Assembly (NCBI GenBank): GCA_040751955.1
Contig: JBFMFY010000002.1
Span: forward strand, 96,055 to 160,054
DNA length: 64,000 nucleotides
Direction of reading: 5' to 3'
Origin: SpSt-333 sp040751955
GTDB taxonomy: Bacteria; Bacteroidota; Ignavibacteria; UBA10030; UBA8401
Shown: positions 8,791 through 18,247 of the stretch, one piece after another
Layout: each line of letters starts with the position of its first letter
How positions within the stretch are numbered: position 1 is the stretch's first letter
Translations under genes and position numbers: made by a program
The notes under the pieces: generated by a model
Databases searched by the model: none
Told to the model about the DNA's origin: nothing
What the model saw: only the letters and a program-made list of their open reading frames with translations

Positions 8791-9663
8791 TTACCTGGTC
8801 GTTCCAAAATTATATGCAAAACCGAGCCACGGAATGAAAGGGAATCCGTCGGTCTTCAGGCTCGTGATCCGGATAAGTCCCAAATCGGCGGCGAGGTTGT
8901 TGCCGAAGAATCGCAAGCCGAATGAAATGATATCCGCATCAGAATCGGGAATCAGCCAGTTTTCGGTGATGAATTTTGTACTATTGGAAAGGCGGTATTC
9001 TGCGCCAAGCAACAGGATCGGTCTATCTGCCGTTTCACTTCCGGAAAATCCCCACCCCAATCCTCCGGTCAGTGATGCAGTTTGGCTGCCGTACGATACA
9101 ACACCGTAATAAATGCCCGCTCCGTCGTTATTCCCGGTTGTTGGCGCAATGTACAGCATGCCGGCAGCCGCATGAAAGTTTTCTGTCTGAACAGGAATAA
9201 TCTTCGGTGCAAAGTAAACGAGTTGGCTGCTCGCACCAGGAAAGAGAGAAATGCCGCCGGCAAGTATCGCATAATTTCCGATGCCGAATGCAAGGAATGG
9301 AAAAAAGACCTGATACGCAGAGAAATATCCTTGTCCCCTACGCAATGGTCGTGCAGTCGGTGCAAAGAAGAGTCTTGTGTTATTCGGATCCCATCGCACG
9401 TATGTTCCTCCGATGACCGTTCCGGAAAGACGTTCGGCAGATCGGATCTCTTTGCTTGGAATTGTCATCGAAATGCCGCCGGAGGTTGTAAATTGAACTG
9501 AAAAGGAATCACGGTCGATAATGGTGCCTATGAGTTCGGAACCATCTCGAAGGATTACTTTGGTCGGATGCTGTGTCAGCGAATCGTTTTGGGACAATGC
9601 AGTGTGTGGTGCCGATGTGCCGATGACAATAACGAAGAGAACAACAAAGTTCGCGCTTTTCAT
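8791..9663 (-). CDS. secreted or outer-membrane protein, unknown
   Basis: A 290-residue protein with a clear signal peptide (about residues 1-25, ALSQ cleavage region). A short beta-rich domain with VILRDGSELIGTIIDRDSFSVQFTT follows, resembling the small Sm-like modules seen in Bacteroidota exported proteins. The rest is a glycine- and aromatic-rich series of alternating strands suggestive of a small outer-membrane barrel. It ends WLGFAYNFGTTR. No enzymatic motif was found. The gene lies just downstream of the class V aminotransferase gene. Confidence 0.65.
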   Translation of the reverse strand: MKSANFVVLFVIVIGTSAPHTALSQNDSLTQHPTKVILRDGSELIGTIIDRDSFSVQFTTSGGISMTIPSKEIRSAERLSGTVIGGTYVRWDPNNTRLFFAPTARPLRRGQGYFSAYQVFFPFLAFGIGNYAILAGGISLFPGASSQLVYFAPKIIPVQTENFHAAAGMLYIAPTTGNNDGAGIYYGVVSYGSQTASLTGGLGWGFSGSETADRPILLLGAEYRLSNSTKFITENWLIPDSDADIISFGLRFFGNNLAADLGLIRITSLKTDGFPFIPWLGFAYNFGTTR

Positions 9664-9709
9664 AGTTTATGTCCTTTTCTGAAAAGCAGATGAGTTGCGG
9701 GCGTGAATG

Positions 9710-11179
9710 CTATGTCACCTTGAACCACTTCTCTGTCATTTTCACGATCGCTCCGTTTTCATTCTTGTGGTGATATTCGTTGGAGTGTCTGTCGTAGATA
9801 TAATCGCTCTGCCAGAGAGAAATATTTTTCTCAATCTGTTTTAATGCATCGACAATAAACTGCACCTCGTCGTACGTTGTAGTCGGATGGAGTGAGAGCC
9901 GCACCCATCCCGGTTTTTCAGAAAGGTCTCCTTCGTCAATTTTATCGGTGATGGATTTTGAATGTTGTTTGTCCACGTGAAGCAGGTAGTGTCCGTACGT
10001 TCCGGCGCAGGAGCATCCGCCGCGCGATTGAATGCCGAATCTGTCGTTCAGTAACTTCACCACAAGATTGTAATGGATGTGCGGAAAGTAGAATGAAAAC
10101 ATACAGAGCCGCTCTTCAATGTTGTCTGCAAGCAAAACAAGGTTCGGGATCGAACGCATTTTCTCGAACATCATCACACACAATTCATGTTCACGTGCGC
10201 CGATATGTTCTGTTCCCATTTCATCCTTTAATTGCACAGCCAGCGATGCTTTGATCGCCTGAAGAAACCCCGGTGTACCGCCGTCTTCGCGAACTTCGAT
10301 ATCGGGTGAAAATTTATGCTGTCCCCACGGATTGGTCCAAAGCACGGTGCCGCCGCCCGGTTGATCAGGAGATTCAAGATTGTACAAATGTTTATCGAAG
10401 ATCAACACTCCCGGCGTTCCGGGTCCCCCCAAAAATTTATGAGGAGAGAAAATAATTGCATCCAATTTTTCTTTAGGATCGGCAGGATGCATGTCGATCT
10501 TTACATACGGTGCGCTGGCGGCAAAATCGACGACAGCAATGCCGCCGTGCTCATGCATGATTTTTGCCAATTGATGATACGGAGAAAAAATTCCGGTGAC
10601 ATTGGAACAGGCGCTGAATGAGCCGATTTTTAATATGCGGTTTTCGTACTGCATCAACGCGCGGCGAAGGTCATCTACATCAACCAAACCGTTGTCATCC
10701 GCTTTCAGCACGCAGACATCAGCAACCGTTTCGTACCAGGTGGTCTGATTGGAATGATGTTCCATATGCGTAACGAAGACAACGGGGCGTTCATCGTCGG
10801 GAATGGCAAATGAACCTTTATATCGCTCCGGCACTTTTACGCCGAGAATGCGCTGAAACTTGTTGATCGCCGTTGTCATTCCGGTGCCGACAAAAAGCAG
10901 CACATCATCGGCGGATGCGTGAACATGCTTTTTGATGATCTCGTGGGCATGATGATACGCATGCGTCATTAAACCGCCCGTTACGGAGGACTCGGAATGT
11001 GTATTGCCGACGAACGGACCGAACGATTCGAGCATTTTCCGCTCAATCGGTTCGTACAGGCGTCCGCTCGCCGTCCAATCGGCATACACGATCTTCTGTG
11101 TGCCGTACGGCGATTCGAACGAATGGTCAATACCGACGATATTTTTGCGGAATTGTTGGAAGTAAAATTCGTAGTCCAT
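9710..11179 (-). CDS. class V PLP-dependent aminotransferase (cysteine desulfurase-like)
   Basis: A 489-residue enzyme of aminotransferase class V. The NTHSESSVTGGLMTHAYHHA region near residue 58 and HMEHHSNQTTWYE near 138 contribute to the cofactor site. The PLP lysine is in SPHKFLGGPGTPGV near residue 246. GRGGCSCAGTYGHYLL near residue 395 carries a cysteine pair in the loop where cysteine desulfurases keep their catalytic Cys. It is longer than SufS/NifS (about 400 residues) and has no Fe-S assembly neighbours. Selenocysteine lyase- or desulfurase-like chemistry is possible; the exact substrate is not assignable. Confidence 0.82.
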   Translation of the reverse strand: MDYEFYFQQFRKNIVGIDHSFESPYGTQKIVYADWTASGRLYEPIERKMLESFGPFVGNTHSESSVTGGLMTHAYHHAHEIIKKHVHASADDVLLFVGTGMTTAINKFQRILGVKVPERYKGSFAIPDDERPVVFVTHMEHHSNQTTWYETVADVCVLKADDNGLVDVDDLRRALMQYENRILKIGSFSACSNVTGIFSPYHQLAKIMHEHGGIAVVDFAASAPYVKIDMHPADPKEKLDAIIFSPHKFLGGPGTPGVLIFDKHLYNLESPDQPGGGTVLWTNPWGQHKFSPDIEVREDGGTPGFLQAIKASLAVQLKDEMGTEHIGAREHELCVMMFEKMRSIPNLVLLADNIEERLCMFSFYFPHIHYNLVVKLLNDRFGIQSRGGCSCAGTYGHYLLHVDKQHSKSITDKIDEGDLSEKPGWVRLSLHPTTTYDEVQFIVDALKQIEKNISLWQSDYIYDRHSNEYHHKNENGAIVKMTEKWFKVT

Positions 11180-11239
11180 GATGTAAACTACGAAAGGTAT
11201 GAAAGCAAAGCAAGGCAGATTTCTGTACGAACAAATTGA

Positions 11240-12456
11240 TTAGCGATGCTTCGTACCGACGACGTGCCACACTTCCATTTCACCTTTTCCTTTCACAAAG
11301 ACGGTTCCGCGCGGTTCGCAGACAAAATCATTCCGGATCAGTTCATATGTCGAACGGGTAATCTGTATCGCACCGGCGGCGCCGTGCGATTCCATTCTGC
11401 TTGCCGTGTTCACCGCGTCGCCCCACAGATCGTAGATGAATTTCTTTCTTCCGATCACCCCCGCAACAACATTGCCGGAATTGATGCCGATGCGGAATTG
11501 CAGTTGTTTTCCGCGGAACGTTCGTGAAGCAACAAACTGCTGCATTTCAATTGCAAGCGTTGTCAATACCTGTGCATGATCAGCGCGGGGACGGGGAACA
11601 CCGGCGGCAGCCATGTAGCAATCGCCGATAGTTTTTATTTTTTCCAGTCCATGGTTTTCAACAAGCGTGTCGAAATGCGAAAACACATCATTCAATAATT
11701 CGACAAGATCGGACGGCTTCATTGCAGCCGACATCGGAGTAAAGTTGACGACATCAGCAAATAAAATTGTGGCTCCTTCAAAATGGTCGGCAATCACGCG
11801 GTTTTCGTTCTTCAATATCTCGGCAATCTCTTTTGGAAGGATATTCAGCAGAAGATTTTCAGATTTTTCCTGATAAATATTTTTCTGCTTCACGAAATAG
11901 TACACCATAAAGAACACCAGCGTACCAACGCCGATGATGTTCATGGAAAAAAATACGGTTTGCAATTCCTGCGATAAGTGATTGGATGGTGAAAGAAACG
12001 GCTGCATTACTCCGCTGATTGCTATGACAACGGCAAAGGCAAGGAACCACCACGGCGGACATCTTCAAACAGCAGCGCCCCCAGCGGTGCAATGAACGCC
12101 CATATCACTACGGCGCTGCCGCTGACGTATCCTCCCAATGTCATCATCAATGCAAAGGGAAGCAAAAGGATCAATGTGAGTTGGCTGAAACGGAAAAACC
12201 AGTACTGTGCGGTTAATGCAAAATGGACGATACTTAAAAAGGAAATGATACTGTATGATAAAGGAATAAGCCCCGCGTTTCTTTCATCAAACGCGATGTA
12301 CATCATTCCCCAAATGAATCCCGCAAACATGAAAGGAATAGAGCAGAGCACGAGCAGGGTCTTCTTCAACCGGCTCTCGTAGTCGTCGCTCTCGCGAATA
12401 CCGATGTGGCTTAATTTTTGAACGACGGATTGAAACCGCCGAGAAGTTGAAAGCAC
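11240..12456 (-). pseudogene. class III adenylate/guanylate cyclase with membrane anchor, split by a frameshift
   Basis: Two adjacent frames encode one protein. The upstream part begins with GTG at 12456 behind a strong AGGGAGGGG and gives four or five membrane helices up to LLFEDVRR. The downstream frame continues with WWFLAFAVVIAISGVMQPFL, one more helix, then a coiled segment and a cyclase catalytic domain. That domain has ILFADVVNFT (metal-binding Asp), KIKTIGDCYMAAAGVP and NVVAGVIGRKKFIYDLWGDAVNTASRM. A single missing base near 12050-12058 restores an intact reading frame of about 405 residues. It is either a real inactivating mutation or a sequence error. The catalytic domain could still be made from the ATG at 12007. 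Confidence 0.8.
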
Positions 12457-12527
12457 TTTTCCCCTCCCTGAATTGAAAGAAACTACAAAACCTGAAGGAG
12501 GGATGCAAGAAATGTAAACGAAGGAAT

Positions 12528-12833
12528 TTAGTCTTGGTGCCGTTTATTAAGATAATAAAACAAAGGAATCGAGAATCCCAATCCGCCAATGAGACTCAAC
12601 AGAACAAACAATTTCCACGAGTACTTTCCTAGAGGATGTTTTGCGAAGAACCACGTCAGAACGCCCGTTGCCATGAATGCGTCGAGGATGAATCCGAGTG
12701 CAAGGAAATCGTTCATCACACCGGTCAATGAATCGAATTGTGTGAGAAGATAATAGAAGAACATGCCGTTCGGAACAAAGAGACCGAAAGCGGCAGTGAA
12801 CAGGAGAATATTTTTTTCAAAAGAACCAGTCAC
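12528..12833 (-). CDS. small membrane protein in the sulfur-oxidation operon
   Basis: A 101-residue protein with three hydrophobic segments (about residues 8-30, 40-65 and 72-93). Its start overlaps the stop of the upstream TauE gene by four bases, so translation is probably coupled. The family is not certain, though the size and topology resemble DUF2834-type proteins. Placement suggests an accessory role with the permease, which is inference only. Confidence 0.7.
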   Translation of the reverse strand: MTGSFEKNILLFTAAFGLFVPNGMFFYYLLTQFDSLTGVMNDFLALGFILDAFMATGVLTWFFAKHPLGKYSWKLFVLLSLIGGLGFSIPLFYYLNKRHQD

Positions 12834-13588
12834 ACTTTTATTATCATCCCGATTCCAACCGACGCGATCAGCAATGCGAGTACGATGCGGAGGGAGGCCG
12901 GTTGTGCTTTGTGACTCATTCTGCTGCCGGCAATCATTCCCGGTATCGCTCCTGCAATTGCGGCAATTGTTTCGGCAGCCGGTATCTGCTCCGTCGTTAG
13001 TTTTCCGACGGAAGCAGCAGCAGATGAGAAAATAACGATACCAAGCGTTGAACCGATAGTAATGCGCGTCGGTATTTTTAATATGATCATCATCAATGGA
13101 GCAAGAAGAAACGCGCCGGCGGCGCCGACAATGCCGCCAAAAAAACCGACGACAGAAGCAATGACGACAGCACGTGTGAAGGAAAATTGGAATTCAGTTT
13201 TCTGATCTTCTGCTGCATTTCTGATTAACAAAATTACGGCACTGAACAATGCCATTGTTCCAAATATTGTAAGCACGGCGTGCGGCGAAACATCTTTTGA
13301 AAGATATGCACCGGCAAATGCCGTTATCGTCATTGGGATGCCCATGGAGAGTACAAGCCGTTTATCTACAGTTCCTTTTGCACCATGGATCATCATGCCT
13401 GCTATTGACGATACTAATACCTGCATACTTGTCATTCCTGAAACGTGGGGGACGGAAAGAGGTGATAATCCGAACATCTGCGGAAGATAAAGGTATGCCG
13501 GAATAAGTATCACCGCGCCGCCAAGCCCCAGCAATCCCGAAAGAACCGCGCTTGTAAAAGCGATCAATGCGATAACCAGCAGTTCCAT
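12830..13588 (-). CDS. TauE/SafE-family sulfite or sulfur-anion exporter
   Basis: A 252-residue membrane protein with about eight helices. The TauE/SafE signature SGLLGLGGAVILIPAYLY at residues 18-35 and its repeat FFGGIVGAAGAFLLAP near residue 150 define the family. These permeases move sulfite, sulfoacetate or related anions across the inner membrane. The start overlaps the stop of the persulfide dioxygenase-rhodanese gene by one base (TAATG). This makes an operon in which sulfite formed from persulfide could be exported. Confidence 0.88.
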   Translation of the reverse strand: MELLVIALIAFTSAVLSGLLGLGGAVILIPAYLYLPQMFGLSPLSVPHVSGMTSMQVLVSSIAGMMIHGAKGTVDKRLVLSMGIPMTITAFAGAYLSKDVSPHAVLTIFGTMALFSAVILLIRNAAEDQKTEFQFSFTRAVVIASVVGFFGGIVGAAGAFLLAPLMMIILKIPTRITIGSTLGIVIFSSAAASVGKLTTEQIPAAETIAAIAGAIPGMIAGSRMSHKAQPASLRIVLALLIASVGIGMIIKV

Positions 13589-14706
13589 TACCGGCGGACT
13601 TTCATCGCGCCGCGTTCAACATTCTTTCCGCTGAACATCCAGCCCGAAGTTCCCCCTTCAAGATTATACACGTTCGTATATCCTGCACGCGTTGCGAGAT
13701 AGTTCGCCACCTCGTATGAACGGCTCCCGCTCTGGCAGATGCATGCAATCGGTGCCGATTTGTCGCTTGGCAATTCGCTGATGCGCGAGATCAATTCACC
13801 CGTCGGTATGTTGACGACATTCGGAATTTTTCCGTACGCCATCAATTCAAACGGCTCGCGGACGTCCAGCAGAAAAAGATTTGACCGGGTATTGATCAAT
13901 GTTTCCAGTTCATCGGCAGAGACCGAACGGAACGGCTCGTTGTGATCAGCTACAACACGTTTTGTTCCGCACTGCACCGTCATCTTTCCGTCCTGTATCG
14001 ATTCGGCGAGGGGAGGAAAGAAGTCCGAGACGAATCGCTTATACTCTTCTTTTGAATGCTGTTGCAGGAAAGGATTTGTTTTCTTTTCATCCCGCAAATA
14101 TGCGAACGTATTCTCCTCGTAATCGTGTCCGGGCCAGATCTTCGTATTGTCCGGCTGTGTAAGAATTTTTTTTGTCAGACTTTCATACTGCTCTTCCGCG
14201 CTTCCGCCGGGAAGATCGCTTCGCCCTGCCTGTCCGATGAGCAGCAGATCGCCGGTGAAAATATTGTCATCAATCAACACCGCAATGTGATTGTCTGTAT
14301 GTCCGGGTGTGTGGAGAAATGAGAATTTCATCGAATCGACAATCAACGTGTCGCCATCCTTCACATACCGATCTACTTCCAGTTTTGCATTCTCGCGCAA
14401 TATATCGCCGATGCCGAACTTGTCTCCCTGGTCAACCACTTTCCATTTATTCTTTGTGTTCTCGTGCATGATCAACTGCGCCGGAAAAAGTTTTTTCAAT
14501 TCGTTCGTGGCGGAGATGTGATCGACGTGCGTGTGCGTTTCAATGACATGTGTAACGGAGGCGCGGTGCTCTTTAACGACACGAGTGATTTCCTTCAGAT
14601 CCTCGATATTAGGATCAATGATGACGGCATTTCTTGTCTTTTCATCGGCAAGAATGTACGACAGCGTTCCCGTTCCGTCGGTAGAACGTATTTGTTGAAG
14701 AAGCAT
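13588..14706 (-). CDS. persulfide dioxygenase (ETHE1-like) fused to rhodanese
   Basis: A 372-residue fusion. The N-terminal metallo-beta-lactamase domain has THTHVDH at about 57-63, HTPGHT and WPGHDYEE, with the LIGQAGRSDLPGG loop of ETHE1-type glutathione persulfide dioxygenases. A C-terminal rhodanese domain (about 265-365) has LLDVREPFE and the active-site loop CQSGSR. Such enzymes oxidise persulfide to sulfite and can transfer sulfane sulfur. A longer frame reaches 14763, but MLLQQIRSTDGTGTLSYIL aligns with normal ETHE1 starts and has an AAGGG upstream. First gene of the operon with the TauE exporter. Confidence 0.87.
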   Translation of the reverse strand: MLLQQIRSTDGTGTLSYILADEKTRNAVIIDPNIEDLKEITRVVKEHRASVTHVIETHTHVDHISATNELKKLFPAQLIMHENTKNKWKVVDQGDKFGIGDILRENAKLEVDRYVKDGDTLIVDSMKFSFLHTPGHTDNHIAVLIDDNIFTGDLLLIGQAGRSDLPGGSAEEQYESLTKKILTQPDNTKIWPGHDYEENTFAYLRDEKKTNPFLQQHSKEEYKRFVSDFFPPLAESIQDGKMTVQCGTKRVVADHNEPFRSVSADELETLINTRSNLFLLDVREPFELMAYGKIPNVVNIPTGELISRISELPSDKSAPIACICQSGSRSYEVANYLATRAGYTNVYNLEGGTSGWMFSGKNVERGAMKVRR

Positions 14707-14788
14707 TGTGGGAAAACCCTTTCTTGTTATAAACAAATTCTCATTTCTACAAATGAGATGCAAGAATGAGAAAAAAGATTCTTTAGCT

Positions 14789-14813
14789 GACCGTCACTTC
14801 TACAGTAACGGTC
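14789..14813. repeat. hairpin, GACCGTCACT family
   Basis: GACCGTcACT pairs with AGTaACGGTC around a five-base loop, with one C-A mismatch inside the stem. A second hairpin at 59665-59695 has the same outer sequence and the same mismatch position, which suggests a dispersed repeat family. It lies downstream of the minus-strand phosphatase gene and could also end its transcript. Confidence 0.6.
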
Positions 14814-14816
14814 GCT

Positions 14817-15908
14817 TTATATATTTTTCTGCAGAATGACGAGCGAAAGGTCGTCGGAAGCGGAGGTTGTGCCGATGAATTTGTCGATCTCGCGGAGAAT
14901 AGAGTGACCGATCTGTTCCGGCGTTCCGGAGGCGGTTTGAAGAATGCGAATCAACCGTTCCTTCCCGAAAAATTCTCCGCGTTCATTCTTTGCTTCGGTC
15001 AATCCGTCGGAGTAAAGGACAAATAATTCGCCGGAAGCGAGAGTGATCGTTTGTTCGAAAAAATCTACCGTGCGCATCAATCCGAGCGCTGCATCTCCTT
15101 TTCCTGTTTCCTGAATGCCGTTTGTCCTTACGATCACGGCGGGAAGATGTCCGGCGTTGACGTATCGGAGAATTGGTGTACGCTCGGTGATTTCAATATA
15201 GAATAACGAAGCGAAGAGATGTGACGGACTGTCGCGATGAAAGATCGTGTTGATTTTTTTGACAAGCGATGAGACCGATACTTCATCGAATGCCAGTGCG
15301 CGGATTGTTGATTGCAGTTTCGTGGTCAACAGTGCGGCGTGCAATCCCTTCCCCGCAACATCGGCAATAGCAAGCCCGATTCGTCCGTTCTCCATCCGCA
15401 AAAAATCAATCAAGTCGCCGCACACTTCGTTGGCGGAACGGGTGTAGAGCCATGCCGACCATCCTTCCATCGCAGGATTGCGTTCGGGCATCAGCAATTC
15501 CTGAATGTGACGACCTTCTTCCAGTTCGTCGTGCGCGAGGAGTTTGTCTTTCAGTTCCAGAAGAATCACAAGCACAAGCAGCGCGCCCCCGACGAGGGCG
15601 TTGCCGTCGAACGTCAGAGTATCACCCGATGCACGCACGGTCACGATCATCAATATTCCCACCACAAACAACAAGCGTCGGAACGGCGTCAGTTTAAAGA
15701 ACATTGCCTTCAACACCCATCCTGAAATAAAGAACGAGCGTCTGATGTTCTTCATGCGCTTCAATTCTTCACGTTGTTCCGGTGTCAGATAGAAATTCGT
15801 GATCGCTTTTGATTCTTTGCGAAGTGTTCTTACTGTCTCGGTGTTTCGCAGGTCGTCGCGGAGTGTAGAGAATACGGTGCGTTGGCTTTGTTCTTTATCG
15901 GCTGGCAT
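14817..15908 (-). CDS. SpoIIE/PP2C-type serine phosphatase with membrane segment
   Basis: About 363 residues. The N-terminal region has two hydrophobic helices (around residues 75-95 and 100-120). A PPM-type phosphatase domain follows, with EVCGDLIDFLRMENGRIGLAIADVAGKGLHAAL (metal-binding aspartates), NAGHLPAVIV, LYSDGLTEAKN and SDDLSLVILQ. Such proteins dephosphorylate anti-sigma factor antagonists or similar partners. No STAS or anti-sigma gene is adjacent. The frame continues upstream to a GTG at 15977, overlapping the VOC gene; the ATG at 15908 is preferred but not proven. Confidence 0.83.
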   Translation of the reverse strand: MPADKEQSQRTVFSTLRDDLRNTETVRTLRKESKAITNFYLTPEQREELKRMKNIRRSFFISGWVLKAMFFKLTPFRRLLFVVGILMIVTVRASGDTLTFDGNALVGGALLVLVILLELKDKLLAHDELEEGRHIQELLMPERNPAMEGWSAWLYTRSANEVCGDLIDFLRMENGRIGLAIADVAGKGLHAALLTTKLQSTIRALAFDEVSVSSLVKKINTIFHRDSPSHLFASLFYIEITERTPILRYVNAGHLPAVIVRTNGIQETGKGDAALGLMRTVDFFEQTITLASGELFVLYSDGLTEAKNERGEFFGKERLIRILQTASGTPEQIGHSILREIDKFIGTTSASDDLSLVILQKNI

Positions 15909-15955
15909 GGGATAAGATACGGGAAAAAACGGAAAATGTTTTGTTAGGCGGATAA

Positions 15956-16330
15956 TTATCGTTTTTTCTCGAACCACACTTCCACCTCGTATCCGTCGGG
16001 ATCAGTAAAGAAAAGATACGGCTCGCCAGGGACGAACTCGCCATGCTGGAGAATTTTTCCTCCCGCTTTCTTTACTGCAACGATCGCCTTTGTAATGTCG
16101 CGAGGATGAACCAAACGGAACCCGAAATGCAGAATACCGCCTCGTTTGCCGGACTTTTTCGACAATTGCTCGAAAACGATCACATCTTTTCTTTTCGGCG
16201 TTTCGATTTGGATGAATTCCTTGCTGCGATAGGTGATTTTTGCACCGAAGACAGAACAATAGAATTTCGCAGAACGTTCGACGTTCTTTACTGCAAGGGC
16301 GATATGAGTGAGGCCGTAGGTCTTGATCAT
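15956..16330 (-). CDS. VOC-family (glyoxalase/bleomycin-resistance-like) protein
   Basis: A 124-residue vicinal-oxygen-chelate protein. It opens with YGLTHIALAVKNVERSAKFY, which carries the first metal-ligand His. GILHFGFRLVHP follows mid-sequence, and the C-terminal FTDPDGYEVEVWFE carries the terminal Glu ligand. The family includes glyoxalase I, dioxygenases and resistance proteins; this member's substrate is unknown. It precedes the phosphatase gene closely and may be cotranscribed with it. Confidence 0.85.
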   Translation of the reverse strand: MIKTYGLTHIALAVKNVERSAKFYCSVFGAKITYRSKEFIQIETPKRKDVIVFEQLSKKSGKRGGILHFGFRLVHPRDITKAIVAVKKAGGKILQHGEFVPGEPYLFFTDPDGYEVEVWFEKKR

Positions 16331-16572
16331 GATGAGATGTTAAATACAAAAATTTTCATTCATTCTCATTCTCCTTTTTTATATGACCCGACAGCGTCCG
16401 AGATGTGCGAACTTAAAGATAGACAAATAATTCTGGAGCCGCTTCTTCTACTAAATAAGTAAGGTCGGTAGAGCGGGCTGTGGATTAATAATTTTTCACA
16501 TTTTTTCTGTAACTTTTTTCCTAAAACGGACTATACTATCCAGTATCACCGTAAAAACATTGGAGAATATTT

Positions 16573-18207
16573 GTGAAAAGGACGATTTTTTCACACCGCC
16601 TTCAGGCATGTACAGCAATTTTACTTCTCGTTACATCAGGGTTACTTACCGCACAAGAAGATCAAATTGAAGGCGTACGCCGCTCGCCGCTCCGGCAGGT
16701 ATTGTGGCAGCAAATATACTCATTGCGCTCATCAGTTGAAAAATCGAAGTCGAAACATACGACTCCATTTTCGGCTGTGGTGAGCACACGTTCGCGAAAC
16801 GATCTTCGCGCCTCCCTTTCGGATATCTACAAGATTGATACTGCACTTGTCCGCTTGACCATCGACACGCTGCGTTATATCTTCACTCATGATGGAAACG
16901 GCGATGAGATCACCGAGGTGCAGCAGCAGTGGGTGGACAACCACTGGGAGAACATGTACCGCACGACCAACGTATGGAACGACGGCATGACGGCGATGAC
17001 GACAACAGAAGAAGCATGGGAGGTCGATCATTGGACCGGATATGAACGATTCACATTGTGGTTTGATGCCGCTGGGCATACGACAGGATATCTTTCGGAA
17101 ATCTGGTGGGAAAACCACTGGCAGAACGTCGACCGGTACACCATTACATATGATGCTGGGGGATTTCCGCTGGTCTATCTGTATGAATCGTGGTTTGAAG
17201 GTCATTGGATAAAAACATACCGCTATACGGCAACATACTCCTCGCCTGGAATCATCGAAACGTACCTGCGGGAAGAGTGGTCCGATACCACGTGGAGAAA
17301 TTTTGTCCGCAACAGATACACCTGCGATATGCTCGGAAACATACTCACTTCTGTCTCCGAAGAATGGTACAACGAGCAGTGGAATGTGAAAGACAGCATC
17401 GCGTACGCATACGATGCGCACGGCAACCTTTTGCAGCGGATCATCACAAAGCGAGGAGGGGATGTGTGGGTAAACGTGGAACGGAAGATCAACACGTACG
17501 ACGGGAACGAAAAGATACTGACGGAACTGATCGAACAATGGAAGAACAACCAGTGGACGAACGTCAGTCAACGGACGTACAATTACTTCCCGAACGGCGG
17601 GCTGCAGTCGTTGCTGAGCGAGAGCTGGTCGGTCGATCACTGGGTCAATCTCAACCGCACCACGTGCGACCAGGATGCGTACGGGAACAGGCTGCTGTAC
17701 CTGTACGAGTCGTGGGGGAACGGGGCATGGAAGAACAACATCCGCATCCTCTCCGTGTACGACGACGGGAAATTCGTCAGCGGCACGTATGAACGATGGC
17801 TGGATGATGGATGGAAACCGGGAGACTCCTACATTTCCGTTTATCATGACGGTGCCATCGTCCGCCAGTTCTACGGACATATCGTGACTGTTTCTGCATC
17901 GACTGTTCCGACAGGCGTGGAAGAAAATCCAGGATCAGCGCCGGAAAAGTTTTCACTCTCGCAGAATTATCCCAATCCTTTTAATCCATCGACATCGATC
18001 GGATTCATGCTTCAGGATGCAGGATTCACGTCGCTGAAAATTTATGATGCGCTTGGCAGGGAAGTTGCAACGCTGATCGACGGAGTAAAAGATGCAGGGA
18101 ACCATACCGTTGCGTTCGATGCGGCAGGACTGACGAGCGGCGTTTATTTTTACGCGCTGCGTGCCGGCAACACCGTTGCGACCAAAAAAATGCTCCTGCT
18201 GAAATAA
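16573..18207 (+). CDS. T9SS-exported protein with 11 Trp-rich YD-like repeats
   Basis: A 544-residue secreted protein. The GTG start at 16573 has GGAG seven bases upstream, and a signal peptide covers about residues 1-28. From about residue 100 to 430 there are roughly eleven tandem units of 29-30 residues. Their rough consensus is a YD..GN turn, then L.E.W....W.N..R, so each unit carries a Trp pair. The C-terminus has the type IX sorting domain, SLSQNYPNPFNPSTSI through VATKKMLLLK. The repeats recall RHS/YD repeats but are Trp-based. They suggest a solenoid or beta-rich binding surface exposed outside the cell. No catalytic residues are apparent. Confidence 0.85.
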   Translation: MKRTIFSHRLQACTAILLLVTSGLLTAQEDQIEGVRRSPLRQVLWQQIYSLRSSVEKSKSKHTTPFSAVVSTRSRNDLRASLSDIYKIDTALVRLTIDTLRYIFTHDGNGDEITEVQQQWVDNHWENMYRTTNVWNDGMTAMTTTEEAWEVDHWTGYERFTLWFDAAGHTTGYLSEIWWENHWQNVDRYTITYDAGGFPLVYLYESWFEGHWIKTYRYTATYSSPGIIETYLREEWSDTTWRNFVRNRYTCDMLGNILTSVSEEWYNEQWNVKDSIAYAYDAHGNLLQRIITKRGGDVWVNVERKINTYDGNEKILTELIEQWKNNQWTNVSQRTYNYFPNGGLQSLLSESWSVDHWVNLNRTTCDQDAYGNRLLYLYESWGNGAWKNNIRILSVYDDGKFVSGTYERWLDDGWKPGDSYISVYHDGAIVRQFYGHIVTVSASTVPTGVEENPGSAPEKFSLSQNYPNPFNPSTSIGFMLQDAGFTSLKIYDALGREVATLIDGVKDAGNHTVAFDAAGLTSGVYFYALRAGNTVATKKMLLLK

Positions 18208-18247
18208 TCTGATGTTGAAGTTATTGCAGTTGTTGGAATCTGTAGGC

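Noticed and set aside
9710..11179. SufS of an Fe-S assembly operon
   Set aside because: No suf or isc genes are adjacent and the protein is about 80 residues longer than SufS; kept as class V aminotransferase.
16732..17880. 382-codon antisense frame within the T9SS repeat protein
   Set aside because: Arises from the repetitive coding sequence of the plus-strand gene, which has a signal peptide and sorting domain; the antisense product has no recognisable features.
16922..17880. DNA repeats inside the T9SS gene as a CRISPR array
   Set aside because: The similarity is at protein level with a 29-30-residue period; the DNA units are not identical and there are no spacers.
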